64,000 bases of DNA from Moritella dasanensis ArB 0140 (GCF_000276805.1 NZ_AKXQ01000024.1:16510-80509); one strand, 5' to 3'; numbered from the stretch's first letter, positions 18,470-28,186 are shown. Program-made: numbers and translations. The notes: generated from the sequence alone by a model not told the origin.

Positions 18470-21304
18470 ATGCAGCCGTCACATGGAGCACTCGCCTTGA
18501 TAACTAGTCCTAATGATTACAAACAATATCGCCACATCACGCTCCCTAATGGATTAGTGGTATTACTGATCCAAGATGATCAATGTAAAAAGTCCGCCGC
18601 TTCCATGTCTGTTGCCGTCGGCCATTTTGATGATCCGAGCCAACATGAAGGGCTCGCGCATTTACTCGAACATATGTTATTTTTGGGCACAGACAAGTAC
18701 CCAAAACCCGGTGAATACCAGTCGTTTATTTCCATGCATGGTGGCAGTAACAACGCCTGGACTGGCACCGAATATACCAACTATTACTTTGATATTAACA
18801 ACAGCTACTTCCATAACGCCCTTGATCGTTTCGCCCAATTTTTTATCGCGCCCAGTTTTAATGCCGACTTATTAGAACGCGAACGTCATGCCGTTGATTC
18901 CGAATATAAGCTCAAGCTTAAAGATGACGTACGTCGTTTCTACCAAGCACACAAAGAAACCGTTAATCCAACCCACCCTTTTAGTAAATTCTCGGTGGGT
19001 AACCTCACGACATTGGCCGACACCGAAACTTATACATTACGTGATGAGTTATTACGCTTTTACCAGCAACATTACTGCGCATCTTTAATGAAGTTAGTGA
19101 TCCAATCCGAGCTGACGCTAGACAAGCAAGAGCACATGCTGAAGGAGATGTTCTCGGCTGTGCCAAATCGAGGTATCAATGCAGTGCCTTTGGCAACGCC
19201 GCTGTATACCGATGCACAATTACAACAAGCAATTTGGGTAGAATCACTTAGCGGTCACAAGAAGTTATATATCTGCTTCCCCTTGGGCGATACCCTACCT
19301 TATTACCAAATCAAACCGCTGAATTACATCAGCCAGTTAATCGGTGATGAAACCGAAGGCAGTTTATTGTCGCTGTTGAAACGTAAGGGTTGGGTAACCG
19401 CATTATCAGCAGGCAGTGGTCAAACGGGTGCTAATTTTAAAGATTATAATGTCATTATGGGGTTAACCAGTGATGGCTTTAACCATATCACCGAGATCGT
19501 GGAATTCTGCCTGCAATATATCAAGCTGATTAGCGAACAAGGCTTACAGGCGTGGCGCTATGACGAGAAAAAGAATTTCTTAGAACAAGCCTTTCGTTAT
19601 CAAGAAAAAATACCGGCGGTTAAAAACGTTTCACACCTATCGCAAAATTTGCATGTCTATCAGCCTGAACATGTCATTTATGGTGATTACATGATGACGG
19701 GATTTGATATCGAGGCTTGTCGTTTCTTCTTGCAGCAGCTTAATCCGAAAAATATGCGCTTGATGGTATCGGCACCGAATTTAGACACCAATAAAAAAGC
19801 AGCTTGGTATGATACGCCTTATCGCGTGGATGCATTTACACCTAGCCAAAAACAACGCTGGGCGGATGTAGATATTAATCCCAGCCTAGTATTACCCATC
19901 AAGAATCTGTTCATGAGTCCTTCTTTAGAAGCCCTTGCGCTGGATAAAGCTAAGCTCACAGAACAACCTAGTTTGATTGATGAAAGTGATGGTTTCAAAA
20001 CTTGGTTTATGCAGGAACATGAATTCCATTTACCTAAGGGTAATATTTTCATTTCCATTGACAGTGAATATGCCATTGCCAACACCCATAATATCGCCAT
20101 GACACGATTAGCGGTTGAGTTGTTGATGGAGCAATTAAATACGCTGACGTACCAAGCCGAAATTGCCGGGATTAATTACCATATTTATGCCCATCAAGGC
20201 GGGTTCACTTTACACCTTGCCGGGTTTGCGCAGAAACAGTTCGAGTTATTAAAACTGATCATCGGTCATCGTCACTTACAAGCTGTTGATAATGAAACCT
20301 TCGCCAGTATTCGTAATCAGATGCTGATTGCATGGGAAAACCAGAAACAAGCAAAACCGATTAATCGCTTATTTTCGGAGTTAACCTCGGTGCTGCAACC
20401 GAATAACCCATCGAGTGAGCGCTTAGCCAAAGCCTTGATGAGTATTAAGCAAGAACAGTTACCTGAGTATCTAGAAAAAGTGTATCAAAATATCAGTGTT
20501 GAAATATTGATCCACGGTGACTGGCATCACGCTCAAGCACTGGAGATAGGTCAGTACGTCAAAGCTAAACTGCACCCAATTAGTACGCCAGGTAAAGAGA
20601 CAATACGTAAATTGGTGGATATCCAAGATACCGGTTCTTTGGTGCACGAAGTCGCTGTTGAACATAACGATGCGGCGTTGATTGTGTATTATCAAGCACC
20701 AAAAATTTCACCGAAAGAGTTGGCCTATTACAGTTTGGCCAATCATGTGATGTCATCTAAATTCTTCTATGAATTGCGTACCCAGCAACAATTAGGTTAT
20801 GTCGTTGGTACTGGTAATATACCGCTTAATCGCCACGCGGGTCTGATGTTCTATGTACAATCACCCCATACGTCACCAACGAAACTGCTTGATGCGATCA
20901 ATGACTTTATTGATTTCTTCCCGTTTGGGATGATCTCGTTTACCGAGCAACAGTGGCAATCGAGTAAGCAAGGATTAGTGTCTAAAGTGCGCGAACCTGA
21001 CACCAACATCAACAGTAAAAGTAAACGCCTGTGGCATTCTATTGGTATTAAAGATAAAGATTTTGATAAGTCTGAAAAAATTGCTGAAGAATTAGAGAAT
21101 ATCGAGCGTGTCGATTTAATCCGCTTTATGGTTGAGTTGAAATCTCGAACGTCTGACCGTTTGATTATGGCATCCATCAATCCATCACTCCCGCATGATG
21201 AAGAAGAAGATGAATATGAAGAACGTCATGTAGAGACGTTTGAAGGCACCTATATTACCGATGTCGAAGCCTTCCAGCAGCAAAGTCATATCTTTGAGCT
21301 TTAA
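18470..21304 (+). CDS. ptrA: Insulinase-family (M16) metalloprotease, pitrilysin-like
   Basis: A zinc peptidase of the pitrilysin/insulysin type that degrades peptides in an enclosed chamber. The inverted zinc motif HLLEH lies in GLAHLLEHMLFLGTDKYP. The third ligand Glu is in ERERHAVDSEY, 81 residues after the first His, the same spacing as in pitrilysin. Four M16 repeats fill ~944 residues, with the R/Y substrate motif region ELRTQQQLGYVVGTG near residue 775. The ATG at 18470 is preferred over a TTG at 18422, though neither has a strong ribosome site. Unlike E. coli PtrA, no signal peptide is visible, so this copy may be cytoplasmic, like the insulysins. An acidic tail (DEEEDEYEE) is notable. 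Confidence 0.9.
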   Translation: MQPSHGALALITSPNDYKQYRHITLPNGLVVLLIQDDQCKKSAASMSVAVGHFDDPSQHEGLAHLLEHMLFLGTDKYPKPGEYQSFISMHGGSNNAWTGTEYTNYYFDINNSYFHNALDRFAQFFIAPSFNADLLERERHAVDSEYKLKLKDDVRRFYQAHKETVNPTHPFSKFSVGNLTTLADTETYTLRDELLRFYQQHYCASLMKLVIQSELTLDKQEHMLKEMFSAVPNRGINAVPLATPLYTDAQLQQAIWVESLSGHKKLYICFPLGDTLPYYQIKPLNYISQLIGDETEGSLLSLLKRKGWVTALSAGSGQTGANFKDYNVIMGLTSDGFNHITEIVEFCLQYIKLISEQGLQAWRYDEKKNFLEQAFRYQEKIPAVKNVSHLSQNLHVYQPEHVIYGDYMMTGFDIEACRFFLQQLNPKNMRLMVSAPNLDTNKKAAWYDTPYRVDAFTPSQKQRWADVDINPSLVLPIKNLFMSPSLEALALDKAKLTEQPSLIDESDGFKTWFMQEHEFHLPKGNIFISIDSEYAIANTHNIAMTRLAVELLMEQLNTLTYQAEIAGINYHIYAHQGGFTLHLAGFAQKQFELLKLIIGHRHLQAVDNETFASIRNQMLIAWENQKQAKPINRLFSELTSVLQPNNPSSERLAKALMSIKQEQLPEYLEKVYQNISVEILIHGDWHHAQALEIGQYVKAKLHPISTPGKETIRKLVDIQDTGSLVHEVAVEHNDAALIVYYQAPKISPKELAYYSLANHVMSSKFFYELRTQQQLGYVVGTGNIPLNRHAGLMFYVQSPHTSPTKLLDAINDFIDFFPFGMISFTEQQWQSSKQGLVSKVREPDTNINSKSKRLWHSIGIKDKDFDKSEKIAEELENIERVDLIRFMVELKSRTSDRLIMASINPSLPHDEEEDEYEERHVETFEGTYITDVEAFQQQSHIFEL

Positions 21305-21332
21305 CGTTAAAAAATAATATAACGAGCACAAA

Positions 21333-21366
21333 AAAGGCGCTGTCGGTATCAACCCACAGCGCCTTT
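21333..21366. terminator. Bidirectional terminator between the protease and LysE genes
   Basis: An 11-bp GC-rich stem (AAAGGCGCTGT 21333-21343, ACAGCGCCTTT 21356-21366) has a 12-base loop, an A-run on the left and a T-rich tract on the right. Confidence 0.9.
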
Positions 21367-21412
21367 CTTTTATCAATTTGTTGTTAACACGTGTTAACTG
21401 CTTAGCTATTAA

Positions 21413-22036
21413 CTAACTACTTAGACCGATGAAACCACCGAGGGTAATTAACAGACCACCGGTCGCTTTATTGATCTTATCTTGATAACGATTCAGCATC
21501 GATTTTAAGCTACCACGGTTAAGCAAGATGATGAAACAAGACCACAGCACTGCCGTTTCGACGAAGATAGATAAGCTGATTAATAACTTGTCTGATGTTG
21601 GCGTTTCAGGTGCAATAACCTGACTGAATGCAGCGACCATAAACATCAAAATTTTAGGATTTAATAAATTACACAATAGACCGTCTAAATACGCTTTTAC
21701 TGGACGATAGTTGAGTGTACCAGCATCGACTTCGATTTCGCTTTTACCCGCTCGTAGCGATTTAATACCAATATAAATAAGGTAAGCAGCGCCTAACCAA
21801 CGGACGACATTGAATAGCATCGGGTTGCTTGAAATAAGTAATGAGATACCGAACAGACCTAACATCATGTGTACAGCCAAACCACTAATGATACCGCCAA
21901 CACAATACCAAGCAGCACGTTTCGCATTTAGGCTACCGTATTTTAAAACCAGCATCATGTCTGGCCCAGGGCTGAGCATACCAAAGAAGTTAATAATTAA
22001 TAAAGACACTATAATTTCGTACATGATCATCACCAT
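21413..22036 (-). CDS. LysE/RhtB-family amino acid exporter
   Basis: An inner-membrane efflux protein of the LysE/RhtB superfamily, probably exporting an amino acid or related metabolite. The diagnostic SPGPDMMLVLKYG is near residue 22, and GAAYLIYIGIKSLR and LLCNLLNPKILMFMVAAFSQ follow in the usual order over six hydrophobic helices. Three in-frame ATG codons (22036, 22030, 22024) are possible starts; the innermost has GGTGA upstream. It lies head-on to the protease gene and 56 bp downstream of the LysR gene stop, so it may be the distal gene of the ECH-PatZ-LysR row. The substrate is unknown. Confidence 0.9.
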   Translation of the reverse strand: MVMIMYEIIVSLLIINFFGMLSPGPDMMLVLKYGSLNAKRAAWYCVGGIISGLAVHMMLGLFGISLLISSNPMLFNVVRWLGAAYLIYIGIKSLRAGKSEIEVDAGTLNYRPVKAYLDGLLCNLLNPKILMFMVAAFSQVIAPETPTSDKLLISLSIFVETAVLWSCFIILLNRGSLKSMLNRYQDKINKATGGLLITLGGFIGLSS

Positions 22037-22092
22037 TCCATTGCGTTAAGGTTATGATAGAACGCAAATCGAAATGAATAAAATGACTTATC

Positions 22093-23019
22093 CTACTCCC
22101 CTGTAGTCCCAGCTGGAATATTGCTACTTAATTGAGCATGTAGTTCATCACGCAACCACTTATGCGCCAAATCATGGTCAAAACGGGGATGCCAGATGAT
22201 TGCGGCCTGTAGAATAGGTAATTTAATCGGTAATTTTTTGCGGATAAATTGCTCGCCAATAATAAGTTTATCGGCAATCGAGTTGGGTATGGTCAATAAA
22301 TGGTCGGTTTTGGCAATAATACTAAAAGCTGAAGAATAAGACGGAATACGCAATGCCACATCTCTAAATACCCCTTGCGCCGACAGTGCCACATCAATAT
22401 CACTGGATTTATCTGCGCCCGAGGTAATAATACCGTGCGGATATTGGCTGTAATTAGACAAGGTCAGTGCTACCTGTTCTAACGGATGCCCTTGACGCAT
22501 AATGCACACATAGCTATCTTGCTCTAACGGCAGATAAGACAGGTGTTTATGCTCAGGACGGATAATTGTCGCGCCTAAGTCAATCTCACCACGCTCCATT
22601 GCCGCTAAAGTAAACGTATCCCAATAAGTCAGGTTAAGTTTAATATTGGGGGCATGCTGATACAAATGCGCCAGTGCCGCAGGTAGAATATAGTCGGTCA
22701 CATAATCGGTTGAAGCGATAGTAAATTCACGTTGTGATTGCAAGGGATCAAAGCCCCCTGTCACCAACAAACCATCAATGTTATTTAAGATCTGCGTTAA
22801 TCGTGGTTTTAACTGCTTGGCCTTCTCAGTTAACTGACTTTTATTATCAATTTTGATCAGTAAAGGGTCGGCAAAAATCTCGCGTAATTTCGCCAGGTTT
22901 TTACTCATTGCCGACTGGGTAATAAATTGGCGCTGTGCAGCTGCCGTTACTTGCTGCTCTTGCAACAAGTACTGCAGACTGAGTAATAAGTTGAGATTGA
23001 TACGTTGTAAATTAATCAT
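22093..23019 (-). CDS. LysR-family transcription regulator
   Basis: A DNA-binding regulator with an N-terminal winged helix (residues 1-62: NLNLLLSLQYLLQEQQVTAAAQRQFITQ and SAMSKNLAKLR) and a C-terminal substrate-binding domain. The opening INLQRINLNLL and the domain style resemble the NodD/LeuO/PcpR branch. The ATG overlaps the last 8 bases of the upstream PatZ-like gene, so translation is coupled and the regulator is made with the operon it may control. The effector could be an acyl-CoA or carboxylate given the neighbours, which is inference. Confidence 0.9.
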   Translation of the reverse strand: MINLQRINLNLLLSLQYLLQEQQVTAAAQRQFITQSAMSKNLAKLREIFADPLLIKIDNKSQLTEKAKQLKPRLTQILNNIDGLLVTGGFDPLQSQREFTIASTDYVTDYILPAALAHLYQHAPNIKLNLTYWDTFTLAAMERGEIDLGATIIRPEHKHLSYLPLEQDSYVCIMRQGHPLEQVALTLSNYSQYPHGIITSGADKSSDIDVALSAQGVFRDVALRIPSYSSAFSIIAKTDHLLTIPNSIADKLIIGEQFIRKKLPIKLPILQAAIIWHPRFDHDLAHKWLRDELHAQLSSNIPAGTTGE

Positions 23020-25465
23020 TTAGCTTTAATTTTAAATCTGCGTTGCCTTCACGATAATCCATTGTCACTTTAAAGCCACAATATTTTGCTAATTTAATCA
23101 TGCCGGAATTGGTTGGCATGGTGAAACCGACCATGGTTTTTAAGCCAGATTTTCGGCAAAACTCAATGATTTTCAACATCAGTGCTTTACCTAAGCCCTG
23201 TCCTTTCAAATCTGAGCGTACTGAAATAGCAAATTCTGCTTCACCGGTATCCCAGTCAAAAATAGCGCGTACCACGCCTAACGTTTCAGCTTGACCCATC
23301 GGGTTCTTCGCGCTGGCAATAAATGCCATTTCACGTTCATAATCAATTTGCGTTAACATCGCCATTTCAAAATGGGTGAACTTAGAGCGCGCACCAAAGT
23401 AACGTAAATAACGATCATCTGCGGTTAATGAAGAATCAAATGCTTGATGCTCAGGCTCATCTTCATGACGAATCGGTCTTAGCAGTACCCCTTTACCATT
23501 TTTCATGGTGTAGATACTTTCCAGCTCTTTCGGGTAGGGTAATATCGCTAATTTTTGTTGTGAACGGCGACCACGTAAGCCAATTTTAATGTTTTCGATC
23601 TTGATGCTATACGCCGTACGGCCTAACTCTAATGGCTCCAGCAAGATAGATTTGATCATCGGAAAATCAATTATCATCTGCGAGATGCGAGTTAATATTT
23701 CACACAAACCGTCCATATTTAAGCGTACTGATAAACTACGCTCACGGATAATGCCCTGCTTGATAGCGCCGACGACAAGATAACGTGATAGCGCCATATT
23801 CAATGGCGGCAGGGCAACTTCAGCATCTTGATCTATATCCCAGTTACCACCCGCTTCACCGAGGCAGATAATCGGCCCAAATGCAGCATCATCAATCACC
23901 TCAATACGGAATTTATTTACCTCATCTCGCGATAATGTGTCATCAGAGGTAATGCCATAAGCGCTAAGCAGTAAATTAATGCCTTTTTCATTCACTTCTT
24001 TGACACCTTTATCCATGGCTTTCTCAATCATCATTTTCGCTGCAGTCATCGCATTTGGATTTAAATCAGCCAAGGTTTCAGGTGTTTGGATAAGGAGCTT
24101 TTGGTGACGTCTAAACTTAACAATATAATTGAAGGCATTCACCGCCACTTCAGGGGTGCCGTATGACGGGATCCCAGCTTTAATCAAGGTTTGGCGGGCA
24201 ATGCGGCCACTCGTTTCGCCCATCCAAGAGGTGAATATAATCGGCCCTTTTTTGTTATTCTTAACTAATTGCGGGATTAATTTTTCAGCCGTGACATGGC
24301 ATGCCTCAGTTACTTGCGGGGCATGAATAATAAGCAATGCATCGTACTTTGCATCTTCCAATACAATTTCAATCACTTTACTGAAAGCCTCTGCATCAAC
24401 ACCACCAAGGATGTTAATCGGATTCATACTGGTGATTTTACCCGGCAGTGCTTTTAATAGTTTTTGTTCTGTTTCATAACTTAACTCTGCCAGTTTACAG
24501 CCTGATTTGAGCAGTACATCAACAGCCATATAAGCAGGTGAACCGCCATTAGAGATGATCAACATTTTATCACCACGTACAGATCGCTTGACCGTAGCAA
24601 TGGTTTTGATTGCCGATAATAACTCGAAGGTATCATTCACCCGTAACATACCAGAACGTTGGAATGCCGCAGTATATGCGGTGTTATAAGATATTTTATT
24701 GCGTCGGTTTTGCAATAATTCAGTGGTCCCGCCAATGTTGGAACTTGAACGAACCACGACAATAGGTTTTTTAAACGCCGCAGCGCGAGCAGCAGACATG
24801 AAACGACGCGTATCGATAATATTATCAACATACAAGGCAATCGATTTAGTAAAACGGTCACGACTTAAGTAATCGATTAAATCGGCAAAATTAACGTCAA
24901 TACGGGTGCCAATGGAAATGAAGCAAGAGAAGCCTACCCCACGAGTTTCTGCCCAGTCAATCATCGATGTTGCAAACGCTGCAGACTGTGAAATAACCGC
25001 CACATCACCGGCTGGCGGTGCAACATGGGCAACACTGACATTTAATTTTAAACGTGGATTTAATACCCCTAAGCTACTTGGGCCTAATACGCGGATATTA
25101 TATTTAGCCGCAATCAAGCCAATTTTTTCCCAGGTATCGGCATTGCCTTCATAAGGTTCGTCACTGAATAAAATAACCGCTTTACAGCCAATTTCACCCA
25201 GTTCTTTCACTATTCTTGGTACAAAGCGGATTGGCGTACAAATAGCCCCAAGGTCAGGAGCTATCGGTAAATCACTTGGTTTCTCATACGCTAAAATCCC
25301 ACAGACATTATTAGCCTTTAATGATACCGGCATAATCGGACCATCATACTGACTGGCTATTAAATTTTTAACGACCCAATAACCAATACTATCGGTGCTA
25401 TTTTTAGCGCCAATAACGGCAATTGATGAAGGTTCTAATAATGCTTTTATATTCAGTTGGGACAT
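23012..25465 (-). CDS. PatZ-like protein: acyl-CoA ligase-type N-terminus fused to a GNAT acetyltransferase, ATP-grasp core missing
   Basis: The family (E. coli PatZ/YfiQ) acetylates lysines of metabolic enzymes using acetyl-CoA. The N-terminal CoA-binding Rossmann domain (5-140, SSIAVIGAKNSTDSIG) and the ligase domains (145-460, with ISQSAAFATSMIDWA lacking the ligase histidine as in PatZ) are present. The C-terminal GNAT domain (660-817) has an intact acetyl-CoA loop SDLKGQGLGKALM. Between AYGITSDDTLSRDEV (502-516) and FRIEVIDDAAFGPIICLGEAGG (519-540) the family normally carries ~70 residues with the VVxKxxSPDIxHKxxxGGV ATP-grasp segment, and these are absent here. The 817-residue length, against ~886 in E. 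coli, agrees. It is co-transcribed with an enoyl-CoA hydratase (17 bp upstream) and a LysR gene (8-bp overlap). Acetyltransferase activity may persist. Confidence 0.82.
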   Translation of the reverse strand: MSQLNIKALLEPSSIAVIGAKNSTDSIGYWVVKNLIASQYDGPIMPVSLKANNVCGILAYEKPSDLPIAPDLGAICTPIRFVPRIVKELGEIGCKAVILFSDEPYEGNADTWEKIGLIAAKYNIRVLGPSSLGVLNPRLKLNVSVAHVAPPAGDVAVISQSAAFATSMIDWAETRGVGFSCFISIGTRIDVNFADLIDYLSRDRFTKSIALYVDNIIDTRRFMSAARAAAFKKPIVVVRSSSNIGGTTELLQNRRNKISYNTAYTAAFQRSGMLRVNDTFELLSAIKTIATVKRSVRGDKMLIISNGGSPAYMAVDVLLKSGCKLAELSYETEQKLLKALPGKITSMNPINILGGVDAEAFSKVIEIVLEDAKYDALLIIHAPQVTEACHVTAEKLIPQLVKNNKKGPIIFTSWMGETSGRIARQTLIKAGIPSYGTPEVAVNAFNYIVKFRRHQKLLIQTPETLADLNPNAMTAAKMMIEKAMDKGVKEVNEKGINLLLSAYGITSDDTLSRDEVNKFRIEVIDDAAFGPIICLGEAGGNWDIDQDAEVALPPLNMALSRYLVVGAIKQGIIRERSLSVRLNMDGLCEILTRISQMIIDFPMIKSILLEPLELGRTAYSIKIENIKIGLRGRRSQQKLAILPYPKELESIYTMKNGKGVLLRPIRHEDEPEHQAFDSSLTADDRYLRYFGARSKFTHFEMAMLTQIDYEREMAFIASAKNPMGQAETLGVVRAIFDWDTGEAEFAISVRSDLKGQGLGKALMLKIIEFCRKSGLKTMVGFTMPTNSGMIKLAKYCGFKVTMDYREGNADLKLKLND

Positions 25466-25482
25466 AGTTATAAGACCGCCTG

Positions 25483-26304
25483 TTAAATACTTCGTTTTCT
25501 ATAGGGTAATGATTTTTTAACAAAATTACGAGTTACTGCCGCAATTTGGTTCCACTTGCCCATGACTTTTTTCTGTGTTTGGGTTTCGAGTACCAGCGCT
25601 GCTTGTTCTGATGCAACCCAAGACTCATTCAATAATGATTTAGCCGCGACAATGGCGTCTGGAGAACGTGTTTTAATACTATCAACAAAGGTCATAGCAG
25701 CCGCCATTGGATCGTCACAAACATGGGTGACTAATCCATATTTCTCGGCTTCCGTGCCGCTAAATTTACGCCCTGTCATGGTGAGTTCTTTGGCAATATC
25801 AATACGCGTTAGTTCACGCATGGTCACCATACCGCTCATATCAGGGATTAATCCCCATTTAATTTCCATCACTGAAAATTCGCAATCTGCAGTGCTGTAA
25901 CGGAAATCTGCGCCGAGTGCGATTTGTAATCCGCCACCAAAACACACACCGTGCGTCACCGCAATGACAGGTACTGGAATTTGACGCCACAGATAACCGA
26001 CTTTTTGAGCCAGGTTAGCGAGTTCGCCTTCTTCACGTTTTAATAGTTTGCCGGGATTGAGGGGGTTTTTGATAATACTTTTAACATCAAGGCCAGCGCA
26101 GAACACCTTACCATCACCGCGAACGATCACTGCTCGGATGGCTTTGTTATCAGCAAGTTCTGTCGCGGTGTTATCTAATGCATGGAACATATCCATGTCG
26201 AGTGCATTATATTTAGCGCCTCGATTGAGGGTGACTATCGCCACTTCATCGATGATTTCCACGGTAATGCGTGGTTGTTTTGCAGCAACTTGACTATTTG
26301 GCAT
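25483..26304 (-). CDS. Enoyl-CoA hydratase/isomerase family protein
   Basis: A crotonase-fold enzyme acting on an acyl-CoA, probably in fatty-acid or branched-chain degradation. The first oxyanion-hole segment is GKVFCAGLDVKSI (about 66-78) and the second is VCFGGGLQIALGADFRY (about 120-136). The hydratase catalytic positions read SVMEIKWGLIPDMSG, with a Glu and an Asp in place of the paired Glu residues of classical hydratases, so isomerase or other activity is possible. The 273-residue length is normal. It is first in an operon with the PatZ-like and LysR genes. A palindrome ACTCTTAGAGT about 100 bp upstream could be an operator. Confidence 0.88.
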   Translation of the reverse strand: MPNSQVAAKQPRITVEIIDEVAIVTLNRGAKYNALDMDMFHALDNTATELADNKAIRAVIVRGDGKVFCAGLDVKSIIKNPLNPGKLLKREEGELANLAQKVGYLWRQIPVPVIAVTHGVCFGGGLQIALGADFRYSTADCEFSVMEIKWGLIPDMSGMVTMRELTRIDIAKELTMTGRKFSGTEAEKYGLVTHVCDDPMAAAMTFVDSIKTRSPDAIVAAKSLLNESWVASEQAALVLETQTQKKVMGKWNQIAAVTRNFVKKSLPYRKRSI

Positions 26305-26477
26305 CTCTTAACACTCCTTGTATTAGATTCAATAATAAATCGTATCACAAGATAGTAGAGGAAAGAGCGGCTTTAGTTCATGACATATCTCAAGCTTTCA
26401 TACTCTTAGAGTAATTGCCCGAATTTTATTGAAATACCATACTTAGGTTCAAGTATAGAGGCTACTATAAGTTTTAC

Positions 26478-27569
26478 TTAAAACCACACCATAGTTTGTG
26501 CTGCAAGACCAAATTTATTTGAACCACCATAGCTTGCACCAAGGTCAAGTTGGAAAACATTAAACGGTGATAAACCTACACCAGCGGTAACTACTTGGCT
26601 TTTATTGCCTTGTAAATCGTACATATAACCGGCACGAAACTGTATCGCTGACTCTGAACCTATTTCACCACCAATTTTCAACATTTGAGTATCGTCAAAA
26701 CTATCTCCAATCCCAGATAATGTATCCATATCTTGATAACGCTGTGTAGCATTTAAATCAATATCCATCGCTAGCATGGCATAATTACTGCTCCAACTAA
26801 TACCAGTTGTCACGACAGGATTGAGATTATAACGAGCACTAGAGCCATTCATTGGTTTTAAATCAACTTCTTGTGGTATTAAGTTTTTTACTGCCGCGCC
26901 GACACTTAAACCATATAACAATCCCATCTCCATACCCAAATCAAGGTTAAAGCCACTTTCATCACTGCTAGCACCATCTTTGTACTTGTCAGGATCAAAA
27001 TCATTAACGACTTCAGAGTAGTTATAAGTGGAAATAACGTTATATTTTGGTGAAAAACCAAAATGCATGCCACCGTAACGAGTATCAAACTTACGCGCAA
27101 AAGTCATTCCTAATTCTAAAACAGAGATTGCGTATACGCTTACTTTAGAATTGACATCGCCGGGGACTACATCTGCAAATGCTAATGAATCAGCATAGCC
27201 TTTAATAAAAACATTGGTGGAGTAATAACGTGTAGGTACTGATGCAACGAGGCCAAAGCCAGCTTCGTAATAAGATTTATCACCAATAAGTTCTAACGGA
27301 TCAGACGGTAGGTCATTAAATAAATCATTTTCATCATCAATTTGAACACCAAGCACAGGGGCTAGTAAGCCAAAGTCATCACGTACGTCATGCTTTGCCG
27401 CCATTGCCGGGTTATGAAACGAAGCGGTGACATAATCTGCCGTCGTGACACCAACGCCACCCATTGCATATGAACGCGCATCAAACTCCGTCGCCAACAG
27501 CGAACAACTTGTGAATGCAATCCCTAGAGATAGAGGTAACAATAATGCTTGGCGACGTTGAATGTTCAT
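26478..27569 (-). CDS. TraF-like outer membrane protein (PF13729 type)
   Basis: An exported beta-barrel-like protein, often misnamed conjugal transfer protein TraF in marine gammaproteobacteria. The long signal peptide (MNIQRRQALLLPLSLGIAFTSCSLLA) leads into FDARSYAMGGVGVTTADYVTASFHNPAMAA. This is the FadL-like opening shared by the family, where the aligned NPA motif marks the hatch region. The rest is alternating amphipathic strands ending LAAQTMVWF with a terminal aromatic residue. Length 363. No conjugation genes are nearby, so a transfer role is unlikely. A short palindrome (ATACTT 26439-26444, AAGTAT 26451-26456) follows its stop. Confidence 0.75.
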   Translation of the reverse strand: MNIQRRQALLLPLSLGIAFTSCSLLATEFDARSYAMGGVGVTTADYVTASFHNPAMAAKHDVRDDFGLLAPVLGVQIDDENDLFNDLPSDPLELIGDKSYYEAGFGLVASVPTRYYSTNVFIKGYADSLAFADVVPGDVNSKVSVYAISVLELGMTFARKFDTRYGGMHFGFSPKYNVISTYNYSEVVNDFDPDKYKDGASSDESGFNLDLGMEMGLLYGLSVGAAVKNLIPQEVDLKPMNGSSARYNLNPVVTTGISWSSNYAMLAMDIDLNATQRYQDMDTLSGIGDSFDDTQMLKIGGEIGSESAIQFRAGYMYDLQGNKSQVVTAGVGLSPFNVFQLDLGASYGGSNKFGLAAQTMVWF

Positions 27570-27794
27570 CAGCTCATGAGTCCTTATGATATTTGAATCG
27601 CGATATCTTTAATCGCACAAATTATAATATTTATATCGTCAGCTCTGCTGACAACTTTAGGCAATTCGTGTTGCCGCCTAAAATATACAATTAAACATGC
27701 TATTTATGTGCCAATTAGTCATGGTAGGAATAATATGTAATACGGTATGTATGTTCAGTAATGCAGCAGTCAAACTGTAAATCTTAGTTTTTTA

Positions 27795-27823
27795 TTGACC
27801 TTTGCAGAGTGATTATCTAAAGT
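27795..27823 (+). promoter_or_regulatory. Possible promoter of the tRNA-Ser gene
   Basis: TTGACC (27795-27800), a 17-base spacer and TAAAGT (27818-27823) give a sigma70-like arrangement 34 bases before the tRNA. The -10 box is weak (four of six). Confidence 0.4.
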
Positions 27824-27857
27824 ACGACTCGTTATATTCTATATAACTATTTATTTA

Positions 27858-27945
27858 GGTGACGTGTCCGAGTGGCTGAAGGAGCACGCCTGGAAAGCGT
27901 GTAAAGGGTAACCTTTCGAGAGTTCGAATCTCTCCGTCACCGCCA
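27858..27945 (+). tRNA. tRNA-Ser, anticodon GGA
   Basis: An 88-base tRNA with encoded CCA. The acceptor stem GGTGACG (27858-27864) pairs with CGTCACC (27935-27941), followed by discriminator G and CCA. The anticodon stem CACGC/GCGTG frames the loop with GGA at 27892-27894, reading UCC/UCU serine codons. A long variable arm (GTAAAGGGTAACCTTTC region) and the T-loop GTTCGAATC confirm a class II serine tRNA. Confidence 0.98.
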
Positions 27946-27958
27946 TTTAACTACTTAG

Positions 27959-27981
27959 AGATGCTTATGCATCTTTTTTTG
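27959..27981 (+). terminator. Terminator after tRNA-Ser
   Basis: A 6-bp hairpin (AGATGC 27959-27964, GCATCT 27969-27974, TTAT loop) is followed directly by six or seven T, 14 bases after the CCA end. Confidence 0.88.
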
Positions 27982-28186
27982 TGCCTGAAATTCAGTAATA
28001 ACTCACAGCTCACACTATCCCAAATCTAACCCAACTTATCCTGTGAATCCTACGCTTTAACCACAAGGACCAATCTAGGTAATATATTCCCCCCTACTAG
28101 TTACAGATTACATATCGTCAATACCGAAATGCCTATAATCGTCGACGATGAGCGCTACTCGTTAACCTTATCGGATAACAAGCAAC

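Noticed and set aside
26402..26412. ACTCTTAGAGT palindrome before the enoyl-CoA hydratase operon as a third copy of the dyad
   Set aside because: The half-sites are in inverted order with a one-base centre, unlike TAGAGT-N4-ACTCTA, and no CRP-like site precedes it by 53 bp.
26478..27569. Conjugation gene, as the usual TraF label suggests
   Set aside because: No other transfer genes are present, and the sequence is a FadL-like exported barrel; the label is a historical misnomer.
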